Shown here in pieces: positions 29,899-59,697 of a stretch of DNA of 64,000 nt. The translations under genes and the position numbers were made by a program. The stretch's first letter is position 1; every line of letters begins with the position of its first letter. The DNA comes from Engraulis encrasicolus (Eukaryota > Chordata > Actinopteri > Clupeiformes > Engraulidae), in the NCBI RefSeq assembly GCF_034702125.1, contig NC_085861.1, positions 57,549,850-57,613,849 of the forward strand. The letters are read 5' to 3'. The notes beneath the pieces were generated by a model. It was not told the origin of the DNA and made no database searches. It saw only the letters and a list, made by a program, of their open reading frames with translations.

Positions 29899-31041
29899 TA
29901 CATGCCATCATATTTTTGTTGGGCATAAGATGTAATCAGAACAGCGAGGAATAGCCCACTGTAGGCCTAAGTAAATAGCCTACATTGAATTCAATACGTG
30001 GTTGCTTTAGCAGAAATTACCTTAATGTTAATGGTAATAGGCAACCGTATCTCGGTCATTTCGTGAAGTTTCCACGAAAAAAATGGGGAAATTAACTTTA
30101 AACTTCGAGGTGCATTCACGTTATTGCCCGTTTTTCGAGGTTGGGCAACGCTTCCGCTGCCTATTAATTTGAATTGCCCGCAGAGCAGAGTTCATGTGAT
30201 TATCCAGAAGCTCAAACCATGATTTATGACCAATTTAGACAGAAATGTAAGAAATCTCGGAGAGCCCTACATTTTTCCTTTTGTAGCTGCAAATGTTGAC
30301 ATGCTACAGGCATTTTTCACATTTTTCAACTTTAAGATGTCATGTATATCCTTTGTCAATGTGTTGCACATTCCATCGTGTTTCCATTAGGCCTATTAGG
30401 CATAAATGTGCCTAGTACTTTCGTGTGAACAAAACAAATCAGAACATGGCCTGAAAATTAAGCTTTTTCAAAATAAATAAATAAATGCCAACAATTATTT
30501 TTTTTAATAAAAAGTAATTTGATACTCAGTGCACAATGGTGTTTTCATCAGCCATTTTTATTCACAGTATCTGGATGTGTAGATGCAAATTCATGAACAG
30601 ACAATGTTTATTTCAATATTAAGATAATGCTGAGATTGCAATATACAGATTAGGTGTAAGGTCATTCCACATGCATACCCGTTTTTAGTTCTCACAGATC
30701 ACAGGAGAACAACAGGCTGAAAAGTAGCGTATATATTCTACCATGCTCTGTTTGGCTGGGAAGACGTTCTACAGTGTTTTTTTGACTCAATGTAAGTGCT
30801 CTGGAGGATTCTGGCCATAGGTAAAACAGAAACACCGAACAAACCTGTTGAGCAAAATATATAGAAGATAACTGTGGATTCACTCAGATGGATTCGATTA
30901 GGCAAAACTTCATTCATGTTGTTCATGTTCATGTTTTTCATTAACTCTAGCAAATCTCCTCTGATGTTCTGGGATAGGCTCTGGTTGCTCTGTGTACGAT
31001 TTGGCTGTCTCTTTTTTGCCACCTTAGAAGTAGACTGGTAG
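29899..31041. other. Intergenic sequence, nothing recognised
   Basis: No exon or known repeat was recognised. A CpG-containing patch near 30040-30185 is unassigned. Confidence 0.35.
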
Positions 31042-31190
31042 GCCCAGCCGTGGCTCAAACGGCTGGGCACTGGGCTGCAGCACTGGCGACTCGGGTTCGA
31101 TTCGGGCCTGGGTCACTTGGAGGTACTTTCCTGACACTCTCTCCCCCCTCACTTCCTGTCTCTCTTCCACTGCCCTATATGAAAAAAAGC
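31042..31190 (+). mobile_element. tRNA-like SINE
   Basis: CCGTGGCTCAAACGGCTGGGC head, box B-like GGGTTCGATTCGGGCC, then TCACTTCCTGTCTCTC. Its layout matches the SINEs at 13347 and 36675. Confidence 0.75.
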
Positions 31191-31387
31191 ATACTCCTAT
31201 GTTATGAATGGTTGTTTTTTGCTTGCATTTGCTTGAGAAAACTACTTAGTTTAGTGTTAATGTGTCCTGTAATTTCAGCGATTCATCAACTAAAGTTGTT
31301 ATGAGGGTGAAAGGCACTTGCCACAGGTTATAACGCACTAAGCAGCTTTGGAGGCGTGTCCCCGAGCTATGTTCTATTTCAGGCCCT

Positions 31388-31930
31388 ACACAGAGCCATG
31401 GAATTCAGACTTATATGACAACTGGGGTACAGGAAGTCGGTTGTTAGTGACATAAGTCACATATATTCAAAAAATGTAAGGTAGCGGATTTCTTTTTGCC
31501 AGAGACTATAAAAACCACTATAAAAAGAGCAATGATGACTAAATGAATTACAAAACCTTTACTAGACTTTCTGTGTTCTACGCTCACTTCCTGGAACTAC
31601 TTTGGAACTATGCCAATGGCAGTCTGTGTGTCAAAGGGTGGTGGACTCCCGTCCTGCACTTGTGCTTGTGCCTAGCGGTTTGCTGACGCCTCACCTCCGT
31701 GGAGAAAACAATTAAGATTCCCCGCTGTCAGCCAAGCCTCAACAATTTTTGGGGGACTGTTCTTCATTCACCATCCCGATTGAAAATGAGAAAATTACAT
31801 TACAATTGTGCTTTTGCAAGATATTGAATTCATTTTCTGTCGCCAGTGACGTCATCATGAGGTCACAAGCAGGCAAGCGAACAAGGGAGGACGTCGGGAG
31901 TCTGCATATTGGGATCCACCCATACGTAGG
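31388..31930. mobile_element. Adjacent copies of families C (inverted) and A
   Basis: 31388-31640 is an inverted copy of the 8155-8474 family (GAGCCATGGAATTC through AACTATGCCAATGG). 31640-31930 is a copy of the 2148-2800 family: it starts GGACTCCCGTCCTG, passes TTGCAAGATATTGAATTC, and ends AGGACGTCGGGAGTC. Confidence 0.55.
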
Positions 31931-32429
31931 CTCCTTGAGACGCCATCTCTGTGTAAAAATGCAATGTACTGGGCCGATACTGTTTGCTTTTGTGTGTATA
32001 TATTCTGAGAAATTGGCCAACAGAACAATGTAAAGGGGGTGTACAAAATGCCTATTTTTGTCCATGTCCAGCACTCAGCTAATGAACCAGCACCACACAG
32101 TGTATAAAGCCTGAAATCAGACGAAGCACATGTCTCTAGTGTTCGTTATGAGGGACCATTTGACTTCCAACCTGTAAGGTAGCTGAAGATGAAAGATATG
32201 TCATTATACTCCAGTCTACACAATTGTCTTGGCCAAATTATGCGTGCTGCACATCTGATTTATACAGTAACAATGTAGAGTTCTATTGATGCCAGTAAAA
32301 TCTCACACGCATAAAACTGCCACTGTCTTTTTTTTTGTCCCGCATCAACAGTTCATCATAATCGCCATGGAGTGATTGAAAAGTGCTTTGGCAGTGTTTG
32401 GTCACAGCTGTGTAAGTTTTTCAAAGACA

Positions 32430-32590
32430 AGATAAGGGACGGTGTCTGTGGCGTACTGCACCAAGGCATCTGGCCATAGCCATCCATATAGTTTGTCCAT
32501 GAGGATCCAAGTTCTAATCTGGCCTGAGTTATTTCCCAACCCTACTCTCTCTCTCTGATACTGTCCTCTCCATTAAAGGTCCAAAAAGAT
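32430..32590 (+). mobile_element. Degenerate tRNA-like SINE
   Basis: Weak head (GTGGCGTACTGCACCAAGG) and AAGTTCTAATCTGGCC box B-like segment, then TTTCCCAACCC, CTCTCTCTCTGATA and a TTAAAGGTCCAAAAAGATAAA tail. It sits just downstream of the RING gene's stop codon. Confidence 0.45.
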
Positions 32591-32640
32591 AAAAAAGACC
32601 AAAAGGTTAAGATGGTTGAAGGAACATTGTCGTGAGCCCC

Positions 32641-33699
32641 TCAGGGTGGTCCTCCTCCACCAGGCCCCGGCTGGCCAGGGGGCCGAGTGTGGTTCCCAGG
32701 TGGTGGATATGGGTAGGTGACTCGAGGGATGACCACAAACACCAGTATGCCCACCAACATGAGAGCCACGGTGACGGCGACGACCACCCCCACCGCCACG
32801 TAGTAGCACTGGTTGGAGCGGAAGGCCCGCCGCACCTGGCTGTGCATCCGGTTAGGGGGGCGACCCACGTCCACACTAGTAACGGCGGCGTCCTCCGTTC
32901 CTCCTCCTCCGGCCTCCACCGTTCCCAGAGAGTGACTGCCGCCGACTACCTGCTCCTGCTTCTTCTTCGACGGAGACAATGTCAGACCGTGTTGTTTACT
33001 AGTCGGGCTCTGTGGCTGCTGATGGGTCGACTTGCTTTTCAGCTCCAGCTTGCCCTTGCTGCGTTTGAAGCGCACAGACATGGCCCGCTGCATCTCCGGC
33101 GGGAGCTGCTGGAACACGGCCTGGTTGTTGCCGAGCTGCGGCAGGTCGCGGCCGTGCGGGAGCTGGGTGACTTCGCGACACACGGGGCACGAAAGCTGCT
33201 TCAGCTCGGGGGACGTGACGTTGATGCGAGCGAGGCACTCCAGGCAGAACGTGTGGCCACAGGACAGCAGCTTGGGCATTTTAAACACATTGTTGTACGC
33301 GCAGAAGCACACGGGACACTCCGTCTCGCCCAAGAGGTCGTCTGTGGGGGACACTTGTGCGTTGCCGTTGCCGTGTGGATTATGGTGGTGGCGGCTCCTT
33401 CCCCTGTCTTGCCCACTACCTCGATACGGATCTGCACTTGTCCCCCTCTGTCTCCTGTCGTGCCCGCTCTCTGCTGGCCTGCCCCTGCTCCTGCCCCTGC
33501 GTTCAGAGTCGCTGCTTCTGCTCCGTGGTGCCGGCGGTGGTGGAGGTACTCTGTCTTTGTGCGGTTTTCTTTGTGGCTTGCTGTTGTGCTGCGGGTTGCT
33601 GGTGCTTTTCCCTCCTCCTTTGTGGTGGTACTTTGGTGGACTTGGTTTAGTTCCTCTGCCGCCGCCATCTTTTCTGCGGTAATCGGCACCTTCGCTCAT
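32641..33699 (-). CDS. RING-finger E3 ubiquitin ligase with C-terminal membrane anchor (RNF183/RNF223/RNF225-like)
   Basis: One coding exon of 352 residues, read right to left. The start chosen is the ATG at 33699-33697 (MSEGADYRRK), because an acceptor on this strand (CTTCTACAG) ends at 33759 and the open frame before it is probably intron; a leader exon should lie to the right. Residues 1-120 are basic, proline- and arginine-rich and look disordered. Residues 128-174 form a C3HC4 RING: CPVC, CGHTFCLECL, CPVC. A hydrophobic segment (about 299-324, VAVGVVVAVTVALMLVGILV) is followed by a proline- and glycine-rich tail. RING plus a single late membrane segment is the RNF183/RNF186/RNF223/RNF225 plan, membrane-bound ligases that transfer ubiquitin from an E2. 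The member is not certain. The exon is much GC-richer than its flanks, which creates long antisense open frames. Confidence 0.85.
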   Translation of the reverse strand: MSEGADYRRKDGGGRGTKPSPPKYHHKGGGKSTSNPQHNSKPQRKPHKDRVPPPPPAPRSRSSDSERRGRSRGRPAESGHDRRQRGTSADPYRGSGQDRGRSRHHHNPHGNGNAQVSPTDDLLGETECPVCFCAYNNVFKMPKLLSCGHTFCLECLARINVTSPELKQLSCPVCREVTQLPHGRDLPQLGNNQAVFQQLPPEMQRAMSVRFKRSKGKLELKSKSTHQQPQSPTSKQHGLTLSPSKKKQEQVVGGSHSLGTVEAGGGGTEDAAVTSVDVGRPPNRMHSQVRRAFRSNQCYYVAVGVVVAVTVALMLVGILVFVVIPRVTYPYPPPGNHTRPPGQPGPGGGGPP

Positions 33700-35134
33700 T
33701 TTGAAGTCTTGACAAGCTGGTTGAAGGCAGCTGCCTAATGTCCTGTCTGGAACGTCTCCTGTAGAAGAATGCAGTTTATTATATATTGACAAAACTGGGT
33801 GACATTACATAGCAGAGGAGAAAACTTTGATAGATGGCATGAGGGGTTAGAGGGTGGGCGCAGCGAAATGGGCTAGGGGCCCAGGGATATTAGCCTGATT
33901 GTCATCGACTTTCAAATCTCTTCGAGCTGTTGCGTCAGGAGGGCACGGCCTGGCTACTGTGGTATTACTCCTGGCCTCTCCCAAATTATAAAAAGCGTAA
34001 TAAATGGAAGAAAATAAATAAATGAAAAGTTGAATATGATTATTATAACTTCGGATAGTGACAATTGTGGGGTGTGTTTTCTGTTCATAGGACAATGCAA
34101 CATCTGTAAATGATGTGCCATACCACATGCACAACTGCCTACACTACATGGACTCTGTGTTTAAAACCCTTAACCTGGGAATCCATCAATCTGACCTTTT
34201 GGAACTTGTGGCAGGTATTTTCCCCAAACTGAACTCCAACTTGAGATTTTGGTCTAGAATTGCCCTTAACTTCCATTGACCTTAAACTGGGTCTGCTTGA
34301 GCCTCGGAATTCATCCATTTGACCCTTTGGAATTTACCTTGTGTGACAGGTATTTTCCTGTCTCTCTCTGTAAAAACCTATAATTACACTGCCTATGTAA
34401 GCTTGCATTGGTGTGTAGTTCAAAGACATACCATTTGTTGTCATCAGTAAATACATATTAATGTCATCAGTCAATATTGATAGTTGATATTTTAAGCTTT
34501 TTTATTCTATAGTTAGGGAGATCAGGAGACCCTAGATTGCGTTGACCAACTGAAATGTCTAAGGCATAAGCCTATGCTTTCTGGGGAAAAACACAACCCT
34601 CTGCTGATTTTCAGTGAGATACAGATAACCCTGATGTGACGTAGGAACGTGCTTACAAAGAAGCATTCAGTTGAGCCAGTAAAACTATCTTCATCTTCCT
34701 TTAGTCAAATTTGTGGGGATGATCTCCCATCCTGTTTATCATGTTTACTGCACACGCAACATTTCCTCATCACTGTACTGTACGTAGTGAAATAATCAAG
34801 TCGCATTACATTCAGTAGAGAATGTAGGCCTACAGTGACACAAAAACATAAACACACCCTAAGTCATTGTAAAGTGGGTGTCATTTTCAAAGTGTAATCA
34901 ACCATGCAGATATTGTGCTGTCACTGTCACTACCTAGTCAAACTGACATCCATTCTGGTCCCGTCACTGCTGACAACGCAAATCACAATTCTCTTGGTGT
35001 TTTAGAGCATTCAATTTGAATCCCTGCAGTGACTATTGCAGGTGCCTATAGTGTAGTAGACTTCAATATGAGAAGGTGGTGGCAAGACAAGAAAGTGATA
35101 TTTGTAAATTCTGTTACGCTTTCAAAATGACAGT
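33700..35134. other. Upstream side of the RING gene, no exon recognised
   Basis: The leader exon of the RING gene should lie here or further right but was not identified. Two imperfect copies of a roughly 130-base segment (TTGACC..TTTGGAA..GGCAGGTATTTTCC) occur near 34180-34220 and 34310-34355. Confidence 0.3.
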
Positions 35135-35315
35135 GGCTACGTTACATGATGGTTTTAATTCTGAATGAATAATTCAGTTTCTTTCGAGTTTACATAGCAC
35201 TTTCATTTCATTTAGAATTGTCAAGTATTTACATGATGTTTTCAAAGCGGAAATAAGTTTTATTCAGAATTAAACTGAGTTAATTCTAAAGGAAATGTCT
35301 CATGCAAACGAGGCC
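35135..35315. mobile_element. Miniature element, family D
   Basis: GGCTACGTTACATGATGG at the left and CATGCAAACGAGGCC at the right, with AATTCTGAATGAATAATTCA inside, matching 10521-10718. Confidence 0.6.
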
Positions 35316-36674
35316 AGTGTGTGTCAGTTAAGTGTGTAGGCTACACATTTTTGGGACACCCTCTATATGACAAGTAATCCATACAAAGACTGCTTACTTG
35401 CCTAAATGTTAACAGTTACAGTACAAAATTTTATTTTTTGAAAAAAAGGACAGGCTGAATCAACTGTAGTAATGTATTTCTTAGCATCATACTATTTCAT
35501 AGTACCACATGAGTTTAAGTTGAACCTGAATTAATGTAAACAGTCAAAGTACAAAAGTACAAAATTTCATCTATGAAAAATAAGATTGGCGAAATCCATT
35601 GTAGTAGGCCTATTGTATTTCTTAGTACCACATGAGCCTGAATTATTCCCAGGGGGAATTCTACACCGTGTTGGCATACACATGGATGTGTCTGGATAGT
35701 GGATACTCCTAATAAAAGCAACTTACAGTCATTTGTGTCCAGTTGAAGAGGAGGTGTACACAGCAAATGTCTGAAAAGCCTTCAATATATTTGGTACAGT
35801 CCATGTAGGAATGTCTGTTATACAAGTCCCAATGTGTAAAACTAATGTCAGCACAGGTCCATGTTTCTTCACGTAGCACATTACCCGCTTGTCTGTTTCC
35901 TCTCCCTGTGTGTTTTGTACCAAGTGCATTTCCTCAACTCACATAATTCCGCCCTCTTCTTCTCCTATCTACTCCTCAAACCTGTCTGACTTGTCTGGGT
36001 AGCATTTTCCAAACATTGCCATGAGAGAAGAAAGGCCTCACTGATTCTATTCAAAACAATACCACCTGCATGTGGTAACATTCCACTGCAAATGGCTAAG
36101 TATCAGTACAATTTACATGTTACTGAATGATCAAGAAAGTGAACATAGTTTTTTGATAATGATAAACTATAAACTCACGAAATACATTTTGCAAAGGGAG
36201 AAGAAAGTTGGTGAAGGTGGAAAAATACCCACAAGTGAAGAACAATGTTTCTGGTTTGTCAAGATGCATACCTGACATACCAGTTTCTTTAGATTGCCAT
36301 CACCTCTGTCTAAAACCGTAAGAGGATGGAAAGACAAGGCCACATGGATTATGCTGCATCATGTTGTAGTCAACAAGTGTTTGCAAGAGAGTAAGTGAGA
36401 GAGAGCCAGAAAGTGTGTGAACGAAGCCATTTACAATGCCGGAGGAGATTCTGTATTGTACAACATGGTATTTGACGTCACACTGGACTTCTTGAAAGGG
36501 CGTGTCTGTATCAGGACAGTGGTCAAGCATTAATCCAAGTAAACATTAACTTAATCTTCAACAAACTTACAGAGGACCAAATGTAACCCACTGCAGTTTA
36601 TCAACATATAGCTTAAAAGATTAAAACTGGTTTACAAAACCATTTGCATACATGTGACAAACACTTCAACAAAA
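35316..36674. other. Intergenic sequence, nothing recognised
   Basis: Short segments around 35400-35480 and 35540-35640 repeat wording such as GTACAAAATTT and TTTCTTAG, suggesting a local duplication. No gene was seen. Confidence 0.35.
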
Positions 36675-37150
36675 AGTCAGACAGGGGCGCAGTATACAGG
36701 CATGCTGGGGCCGCAGGTTCAAGTCCGGCCTTGGTCATTTCCCAACCTATTTCCTGCCTACGCAAGAGGTTTTTTTCCCTCAAGCCATGCACTTTTTAAT
36801 AACTTAGGGTATCTTTTCCCCCTGTTTTACTATTAGCCCTTTCTTTACAAAGAAAGGGAGCAGTAGCAACATTCATTTCACTGCCGATTGTGCCAGCACA
36901 AGAGCATGTGGAAAATAAAATCTTGAATCTGTCTTTATCTCTATCCTCATTAAGGCATAAAAACTTTGTTTTTTGTATGGTTTTTAAATAGTGAAACACA
37001 GGCCTTGATGGTAGGGCACACGTCTACTACGCGGCAGGGTCGATTCCGGCTTGGGTCCTTTGCCGACCCTTCCCCATCTCTCTCTCCCAAACATTTCCCG
37101 TCTCTCTCTCAAACTGTCCTGTCACAAATAAAGTCTCAAAGACCAAACAA
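36675..37150 (+). mobile_element. Two tRNA-like SINEs
   Basis: 36675-36800 has CAGGGGCGCAGTATACAGG and CAGGTTCAAGTCCGGCC. 37000-37150 has GGTAGGGCACACGTCTAC and CAGGGTCGATTCCGGC, then CATTTCCCGTCTCTCTC and AATAAAGTCTCAAAGACC. Both keep a recognisable box B. Confidence 0.65.
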
Positions 37151-37397
37151 TTAATTCAAAAAATTGTGAAATACAATGGTGAAATGTGAAAAACGTAACA
37201 CAGAACCAGCGATGGAGAAGTGAAAGGTGTACTGTTTACAGCATGTCTGCACCTCTCTCATCCAACCTAATGTTGATTACGATGAGATATTTAGGCTACA
37301 CGGTTTCATTTCAGAGCGTACGGTTAGAAAAAGTTGTCTGATGACAGTCAATTGACTGAAAAGATGCAAGTCAACTGCAAATGGAGAGTGGGACAGT

Positions 37398-37556
37398 GGC
37401 CTTGATTACATGAGACATTACTCAATTAAAATCAGAATAAAACTTAATTCTGCATTGAAAACATAATGTAAACACGGCACAATTCGGAAATAAATAGTGC
37501 AATGTAATGTAAACTTGACGGAACTATTTAATTCCAAATTATTGAGACACCTAGCC
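37398..37556. mobile_element. Miniature element, family D (right end unclear)
   Basis: GGCCTTGATTACATGAGAC at the left and internal GTAAACACGGC, GTAAACTTGACGG and AATTCCAAATTATT blocks match 10521-10718. Confidence 0.5.
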
Positions 37557-39166
37557 ACAGGAGGTGTGCAAGATGCCATTTAAAACAAAGTGTGCGTACG
37601 GTAAAACTAAGCACAGGGGAACTCCTGCAGCACAACAATATGGATATTTTTGAAAATTCATTGGTTTTGGTCTTAATGTCAAAACGCATTAAAAAAACAT
37701 GTCAAAACGTAACAATAATATATATTTTAAAAATATCCACATATCGTGTTACACATAAAACAGATACAAAATATCCGTATTGTAAAATATTCACATAATA
37801 TTATGTGCAACCAGCACCTTAGCTTACATGTTTTTTTGTTGTCGTTTATAAACATGGTGTTGTGAGGAGGGGCAAGATACTGGTAGCCAACCATGTGAGC
37901 TAATTTTTTAACCAACAGCGGTTTCCAACAATCAGAGGTGGAGCTGTGCGCGGCCAGGGGAAAACAAAAAAAAGAAAACCCATGTATGATTTAATGGGTT
38001 TTATAGAACGTGGACATCAGGGGCGTTAAGTATACCCTCGCAGCCCCCGCGAGGCAAGGGGGCCCATACGAGGCAGGGGGCCCACATGGGCCCTTGACTT
38101 GAAGAAACGGGCCCCCTCCATGATATTAGGCCCTCTTTTTTCGTTCGGGGGCCCATTCTTGGTAGTTTGCAGGGGGGCCTGAAGTACAGTGGTGGACATG
38201 CACCCCCTCATAATGAACAGCATTGTCACTGGCTACGTTTACACGAGACATTTAATTCAGAACTCAGTCTGTCTGTCTCTGTTCCATCTGATTGTTAGTT
38301 GGCCTTTATTGTCCCCAAGGGGAAATTCGCTCTCACCACACAGGGTGCAGTCGCCGCAAGAGATTGGCCCCACTTGTCTTTGCTCCTGCATCTGTAATTT
38401 TCCCTTGGCAATAAATAAAGTTACTCTACTCTACTCTCTCATCAGGTAACTGTCCTCTCCACTCACTAACCCAGCTGCCATGCATACTTGCTCACTCACG
38501 GCTCCAGTCAACGAGCTGTTAACTACTTTCAATCTTCTACCACTCTACTCTCTGCTTTACCTGTTTGTCTCCACCTGTCCCCACTCTGCTCACTAGTTAA
38601 CCAGCCAGCCGCCCTGCATTTCCAGTTAACTCTTCTGTGCATACATAGTCTTGTCTTTCTGTCCCCCTTGATTGTGTCGTCTGCAAGCCCAGCTACCCGT
38701 GTGCCAGGATCTGGCCAAGGATCCTCGCATTACTACCCAAAAAGATTACGGCACTCAGCCGAACACAATATAAAAGTGCTATCTTCAGTGTTAATTGCGT
38801 GCAGGATACTATAAAGCGCCATAGAGTGGACGCTGACTGTACGTAAGTAAACGAACATAGGCCTATAAGATTGTGTTTAACAATACAGCACCTGCAAAGA
38901 CACGTCCATACCGCAAGGTGTACATCGAGAAAAGGCAAGGGTTCGAGAGGGGATACCAGTGATGTCATCAATACATCATTACACTACGTATCTAAACATC
39001 TGTCCTGTTCAGTCTCTGAGCTCTTATCCGAATCCGAACCCAAATCTGATCTGCCTGACTTTTCGTACTTGACCTGGACCCGTCTGGTGCTCTCTGCTCT
39101 CCTGCCCTCCTGCCCCGGTAACCTGATCAGACTTCCGTCATCCTGAATTCGATTCTGCCAAGCTGT
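37557..39166. other. Intergenic stretch with a G/C-run-rich unassigned repeat
   Basis: 38020-38200 is rich in GGGGGCCC runs and begins CAGGGGCGTTAAG, which could be a hAT-type miniature element without a clear partner end. A short family D-like scrap (GGCTACGTTTACACGAGAC) follows at 38232. No gene is supported; 38488-38814 is open but has no known motif. Confidence 0.3.
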
Positions 39167-39184
39167 TTGTTCCTCTGCCTTCTC

Positions 39185-39323
39185 TTTTTATTATTATTTA
39201 TTTTTTTGTGCTTTTGACTTAATTTATGATAGGACAGTGAAGTTGGTGTCAGGAAGCGAGTGGGAATCGAACCCGGGTCAGCTGCATGGTAGATGAGTGC
39301 CCTACCAGTTGGCCATGGCAGGG
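39185..39323 (-). mobile_element. tRNA-like SINE with 18-bp target duplication
   Basis: Reverse-strand SINE with box B complement GGGAATCGAACCCGGG and GCCCTACCAGTTGGCCATGG. The identical 18-mer TTGTTCCTCTGCCTTCTC flanks it at 39167-39184 and 39324-39341, marking a precise retroposition. Confidence 0.92.
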
Positions 39324-39425
39324 TTGTTCCTCTGCCTTCTCGTGCTTGTGTGTGCGTGTTCCCCCAGGACTTGACTACCAGCTGGTGAGCCCTATCTGCC
39401 ACCATCGTCAGCTGCTCTGCCAACT

Positions 39426-39513
<88 letters not shown>
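39426..39513. repeat. (AC)n microsatellite
   Basis: About 88 bases of uninterrupted AC. Confidence 0.97.
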
Positions 39514-39515
<2 letters not shown>

Positions 39516-40568
39516 TCCCCCAATCCTGTAATTAACTCTGAGAAATGTGATGTACCTCGGTCCTCATCTGCCTGTACCGTGACCAGTTGGGGTACCTGTC
39601 CAGGACACAACTAGTTTTTGAGTAAAGCAGTTGGGAAGACAGAGTTCGATGATGTAAATGGCTCAATGACGGCCTGTCATTTGCTCTGCAGAGTATTCGA
39701 CACATCAAGAGGTTTTTGTCTTTGTGCTATGGCTACCAGAGTAAAACATTACTGTTTATCTGTCTTCAATGTTGTACTGAATTTGAGAGTAAAAAGAAAT
39801 CTGTTTCTGTTTAGGGTTCATATTAGTATTAGTGTGTTTTTGCAGCCCATCTGTGTGTAATGTCAATACGTTAGAACTGACAGCAGTTGAAGACGGCACT
39901 AATAAAACACTTCACAACTACATGCATGTTCATTTATCATTTCAAGAAATGGAATGGAATGGAAATGGAAGAAAGTACACTGTAGTGCTTTTTACTGAAG
40001 GTGGCATTGTTGCAAAAGATTACAATGACCGAGCATGAGAAATGTAGTGTTTTCAAATATTTGAGTTATTTATTTGTGTATTCTTAAGAAAGCAGGTTGT
40101 TTCCGGGGTCTGGCAAGCCCCACTGCACCCCTGCTTTTGTATAAAACGGCAAACTCAAGGTACATACAAAAATAATCCATAGACTGAAAACACCTTATTC
40201 ATTAGAAAGTCATCAAAATAATTCAACAAGCATCTGAATGAAACAACCAAAGGTCAGTCTCTGCTGTTTTTGCCTTCTATTTTTTTATGTAAATTTCTTC
40301 CCAGTCAGATTGCACATCCAAATTCTTTTGGCCGGATGCAGGGTCAAGGCATAAAGTTCTTGTAGGGTAAGGAGGAACCACACACCGATGAGCTCCCGTT
40401 TTAATCAATTTTTTAATTTATTTCTGAGCTGGTTTGAGCCACCACAGCCCTTCTTCAGACTACGAGACATCATGGAAATACAGTATAAATGGAGTAAAAA
40501 GGGAGCCCATCGATTTGCAGTTCTTCTTTACACTGAATGTCCACTCCTTGAAATACCCATCATCCTGG
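39514..40568. other. 3' flank and probable 3' UTR of dhx16
   Basis: Downstream of the dhx16 stop on the minus strand. A minus-strand AATAAA lies at 40422-40417, about 150 bases after the stop. The segment 40375-40452 resembles part of the Tc1 foldback arm near 23545-23630 (CACACTGATGACCTCCC against CACACCGATGAGCTCCC, and GCCAACACAGCCCCTTCT against GCCACCACAGCCCTTCTT), so the UTR may contain repeat sequence. Confidence 0.4.
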
Positions 40569-57871
<17,303 letters not shown>

Positions 57872-59697
57872 CTGGAGGTTCAGGAATAGGAAGGAAGTGC
57901 AGTTATACAGCTCCAGGCCTTTTTATTAGAATACCATGAAAAAGTTGATTTATTTCCATAATTCCATCAATAATGTTAAACTGTCATGGATTGTAGATTC
58001 ATGGCCCAGTTTTTTTAACTATTCCAATCATTATTTTTTTTCTTTTTATATATGTTGGCCTTCCAGCTCAAAAAAACCATGAATTGGGGAATTCGCATTA
58101 TTAGAATATTGTTATAAAATCACATTTTTCTTCATCAAAATTCGGGTCACATTAAATCAGTTGAAATTTGGTACTTTCTACATAACATGCAATGGTCAAT
58201 ACTTGGTTAGGACATTCTCTGTCTTCATAATGGCCATGATGCGTTTAACATTGAAGTCAATGGCAAAAACAGTGCATGGGAGTTATGGAAGCCCAGATAT
58301 CCTTGATGCTTTGCTGTCAGCTGTTCTTGTTTGTTGACCTGGTGCCCCACACTTCCCTCTTCAATATACCCGAAGATTTCCATGCCACGTTTTGGTGTTA
58401 ACTCACCAGTTTAATTCTAACTCAACAGAAATTAAACCCCATTCATTTTCAATGGGGTTTAATTTCTGGTTATTTAGAATTAAACAGGTGAGTAGGCAAC
58501 AAAACGTGGCATGGAAATCTACAGGGTATATTGAAGAGTGAAGTGTGGGACACCAGGTCAGCTATACAAGAACAGCTGACGGCAAAGCATCAAGGATATC
58601 TGGCCTTCCATTACTCCCATGCACTGTTTCTGCCATTGACTTCAATGTTAAACGCATCATGGCCGTTATTATTAATAATATTAAGACAGAGAGAGTCCTA
58701 ACCAAGTATTGAACATTGCATGTTGTGTAGAAAGTACCACATTTCAACTGATTTGATGTGCACTGATGTGAAACAAATTTTGATGAAGAACATTGTGATT
58801 TTATTACAATATTCTAATGATGCGAATTCCCCAATTCATGGGTTTTTTGAGCTGGAAGGCCAACGTATATAAAAAGAAAAAAAATAATGGTTGGAATAGT
58901 TAAAAAACTGGGCCATGAATCTATAATCCCATCACAATAAACCCATCACAAAATCCGTCAGTGTATGGACAGACTCCTATAAGGAAGAATTGAGCGGTTG
59001 CTTTTACGCGACGGACTGGGACGTCTTCCATCAGGAGGAGAGTTTGGATTATAAAGTGGATGTGATCACTGACTACATACATTTTTGCGTCGAGACAGTG
59101 GTGCCCAAGAAAACTATAAAAATATACCCCAACGATAAGGACTATATTACCCCCGAGATAAAAGACTGCATTAAGCGCAAAAAGATAGCTTTCAAGAACA
59201 ATGACCGAGTTGAGTTGAAAAGCATCCAAAAAGAACTCAATTGGAAACTAAGGGTTGCGCGCGAACAACATAGACTAAAGATCAGAGACACGTTCTTAAC
59301 CAAGGATACAAAAAAGATGTGGGACTCTGTGAAGGACATGACGAATTTAAATAATAGGGCAAGGACACTTAATGTTTCCAATGAACTGGAGCGTGCAAAT
59401 GAACTTAATGTATTTTATCAAAGGTTTGATACTGTGAATGTTGGGGATATGGCTTCAAGTACAACGTATAATGATGATGTAGGCATTGAACTAGTGATTG
59501 ACATTCCTACGGTTGTGAAGGCATTTAAGGCTCTACATACAAGGAAAGCCAGTGGGCCAGATGGGATCTCCCCACGAATTTTACATGACTTTGCTCAGGA
59601 ACTTGCACCAGCCTGGTGCCCACTGTTCCAGCTGTCTGTGGACATGCACATTATACCCTCAGCGTGGAAAAAAGCAATAATAATTCCAATACCCAAG

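Noticed and set aside
32632..33738. 368-codon plus-strand ORF
   Set aside because: Antisense shadow of the GC-rich RING gene; no domain, and the minus strand encodes a clear RING finger and membrane anchor.
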